A stretch of 64,000 nt of DNA. Source: Spartinivicinus marinus. GTDB lineage: Bacteria > Pseudomonadota > Gammaproteobacteria > Pseudomonadales > Zooshikellaceae. The stretch is taken from NCBI RefSeq assembly GCF_026309355.1, contig NZ_JAPJZK010000001.1:682001-746000 (forward strand). Reading direction: 5' to 3'. The notes under the pieces were generated by a model. That model worked only from the letters and a program-made list of their open reading frames with translations. It made no database searches and had not been told where the DNA came from. Of the stretch, positions 63,002-64,000 are shown in pieces (position 1 is the first letter of the stretch; each line of letters opens with the position of its first letter). A program made the translations under genes and the position numbers.

Positions 63002-64000
63002 ATGTTGAGTACAAATACTGTCGAATCACTACCGCTCCTAGATATACGCAACACTTATCAGGAGTACTTAACCAAGCAAGACTGGCGGATTAAGGCCAAT
63101 GCCAACCAAGGTTATTCCCTAGGCGGTCTTATTTTAAACACATCAGGTAAAATGACAGCCCACTACTGGCTACATTGCCTTTACCCTGAAGCAGTAAGAA
63201 ATGCTCACGTTAATGCTGACTTTCATATTCATGATCTGGATATGCTGGGGGGGTATTGTGCTGGTTGGTCATTACGCCAACTGTTGTATGAAGGATTTAA
63301 TGGAGTAGCAGGCAAGGTAGAGTCAGCTCCACCCAAACACTTATCTGCAGCATTGGGGCAAATTGTTAATTTTTTAGGCACCTTGCAAAACGAATGGGCT
63401 GGCGCTCAAGCTTTCAGTTCTTTTGATACTTACCTCGCACCATACATTCGCAAAGATCAAGTCAACTATCAACAAGTAAAACAGTTAATCCAAGAATTTA
63501 TTTATAACCTTAATATCCCTTCCCGCTGGGGTACCCAGACACCTTTCACAAACCTAACATTTGATTGGACCTGTCCTGTCGATTTACAAGAGCAAGTCCC
63601 TGTTATAGCAGGTGAAGAACAGCCTTTTAGCTACGGCAAACTCACAAAAGAAATGGCCATGATCAATCAGGCATTTATTGAAGTAATGACTGAAGGTGAT
63701 GCTAAAGGACGTGTTTTTACCTTCCCTATTCCTACCTACAATATTACACCTGACTTTGATTGGGAGTCAGAAAATATTGATCGCTTGTTTGAGATGACCG
63801 CTCGATATGGACTGCCTTATTTTCAAAACTTTTTAAACTCAGACCTACAGCCTCATATGGTACGCTCAATGTGCTGCCGACTACAGCTCGATGTACGTGA
63901 ACTATTGAAGCGAGGCAATGGACTATTTGGTTCTGCCGAACAAACTGGCTCTCTAGGCGTGGTTACTATTAATTGTGCTCGTTTAGGCTATCTACACCAA
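63002..64000 (+). CDS. nrdD: Anaerobic (class III) ribonucleotide reductase NrdD, N-terminal part
   Basis: 333 codons, open to the window edge. Makes deoxyribonucleotides without oxygen using a glycyl radical; the radical site would lie beyond the end. Visible motifs: NADFHIHDLDMLGGYCAGWS, RWGTQTPFTNLTFDW, FTFPIPTYNIT, MCCRLQLDVRELLKRG, FGSAEQTGSLGVVTINCARL. The usual N-terminal ATP-cone is missing: the barrel begins almost at once after a 15-residue lead. The Met at 63002 is the natural start, behind an FNR box and two NrdR boxes. nrdG is expected downstream. Confidence 0.95.
   Translation, partial: MLSTNTVESLPLLDIRNTYQEYLTKQDWRIKANANQGYSLGGLILNTSGKMTAHYWLHCLYPEAVRNAHVNADFHIHDLDMLGGYCAGWSLRQLLYEGFNGVAGKVESAPPKHLSAALGQIVNFLGTLQNEWAGAQAFSSFDTYLAPYIRKDQVNYQQVKQLIQEFIYNLNIPSRWGTQTPFTNLTFDWTCPVDLQEQVPVIAGEEQPFSYGKLTKEMAMINQAFIEVMTEGDAKGRVFTFPIPTYNITPDFDWESENIDRLFEMTARYGLPYFQNFLNSDLQPHMVRSMCCRLQLDVRELLKRGNGLFGSAEQTGSLGVVTINCARLGYLHQ

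Noticed and set aside
1-64000. CRISPR array or prophage
   Set aside because: No regularly spaced direct repeats, integrase, terminase or capsid genes were seen.

Overview
The window looks like chromosome from an AT-rich marine gammaproteobacterium. The supporting features are a sodium-pumping oxaloacetate decarboxylase, PutP and a Vibrio-like PutA, FeoABC, AlaE, PpnN and class II DAHP synthase, plus long AT-rich intergenic stretches. An Oceanospirillales-type organism is my inference; there is no rRNA or marker gene to settle it. I see no prophage, integrase, transposase gene or CRISPR array.

Layout. 1-5.1 kb: the tail of uridine kinase, a small lipoprotein, a DUF3137 membrane protein, a gene-poor kilobase holding a decayed small lipoprotein gene, a Tim44-like protein and a Q/N/H-rich protein. 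5.4-8.8 kb: oadGAB (minus strand). 9.5-14.2 kb: a YgdI/YgdR-type lipoprotein, a glycerophosphodiester phosphodiesterase, riboflavin synthase, ppnN and an unknown membrane-anchored coiled-coil protein. 14.5-20.0 kb: a four-gene peptide-type ABC importer. 20.8-25.0 kb: alaE, a chemoreceptor, thpR and two unknown small genes. 25.1-30.9 kb: a chemotaxis operon (STAS, cheY, cheA, cheW, cheW, cheD, cheB) with no cheR. 31-36.7 kb: two short palindromic repeats, an AsmA/DUF748 protein, a divergent ThiD-like kinase, a small membrane protein and a TetR regulator. 37.0-43.2 kb: proline use (putP, putA, AraC-type regulator). 43.3-46.7 kb: PilZ protein, free methionine sulfoxide reductase, class II DAHP synthase and two unknowns. 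47-53 kb: a small DUF6316-like protein, a periplasmic binding protein, a tRNA-like sequence, a CPA2 antiporter and a divergent phosphoketolase-family enzyme. 53.1-57.5 kb: nnrS, a small Cys-motif protein and feoABC. 57.6-62.7 kb: a binding protein lacking a visible start codon, a REC-TPR protein and an unknown 596-residue protein. 63.0 kb to the end: the start of nrdD.

How the genes work together. The right-hand part carries an oxygen-limitation signature. A near-consensus FNR/ANR box precedes feoABC, with nnrS just upstream. Another precedes nrdD, where two NrdR boxes spaced exactly 32 bp follow it. Carbon and energy genes (Oad, PutP, cation antiporter) suggest extensive use of sodium gradients. 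At least three families of short palindromic elements lie between genes; one is seen in two clear copies plus one decayed copy.

The least explained items are the phosphoketolase-like enzyme coupled to an antiporter, the 596-residue orphan, the degenerate tRNA-like sequence, the binding protein without a start codon, and the repeat families. I found no clearly new multi-gene system.
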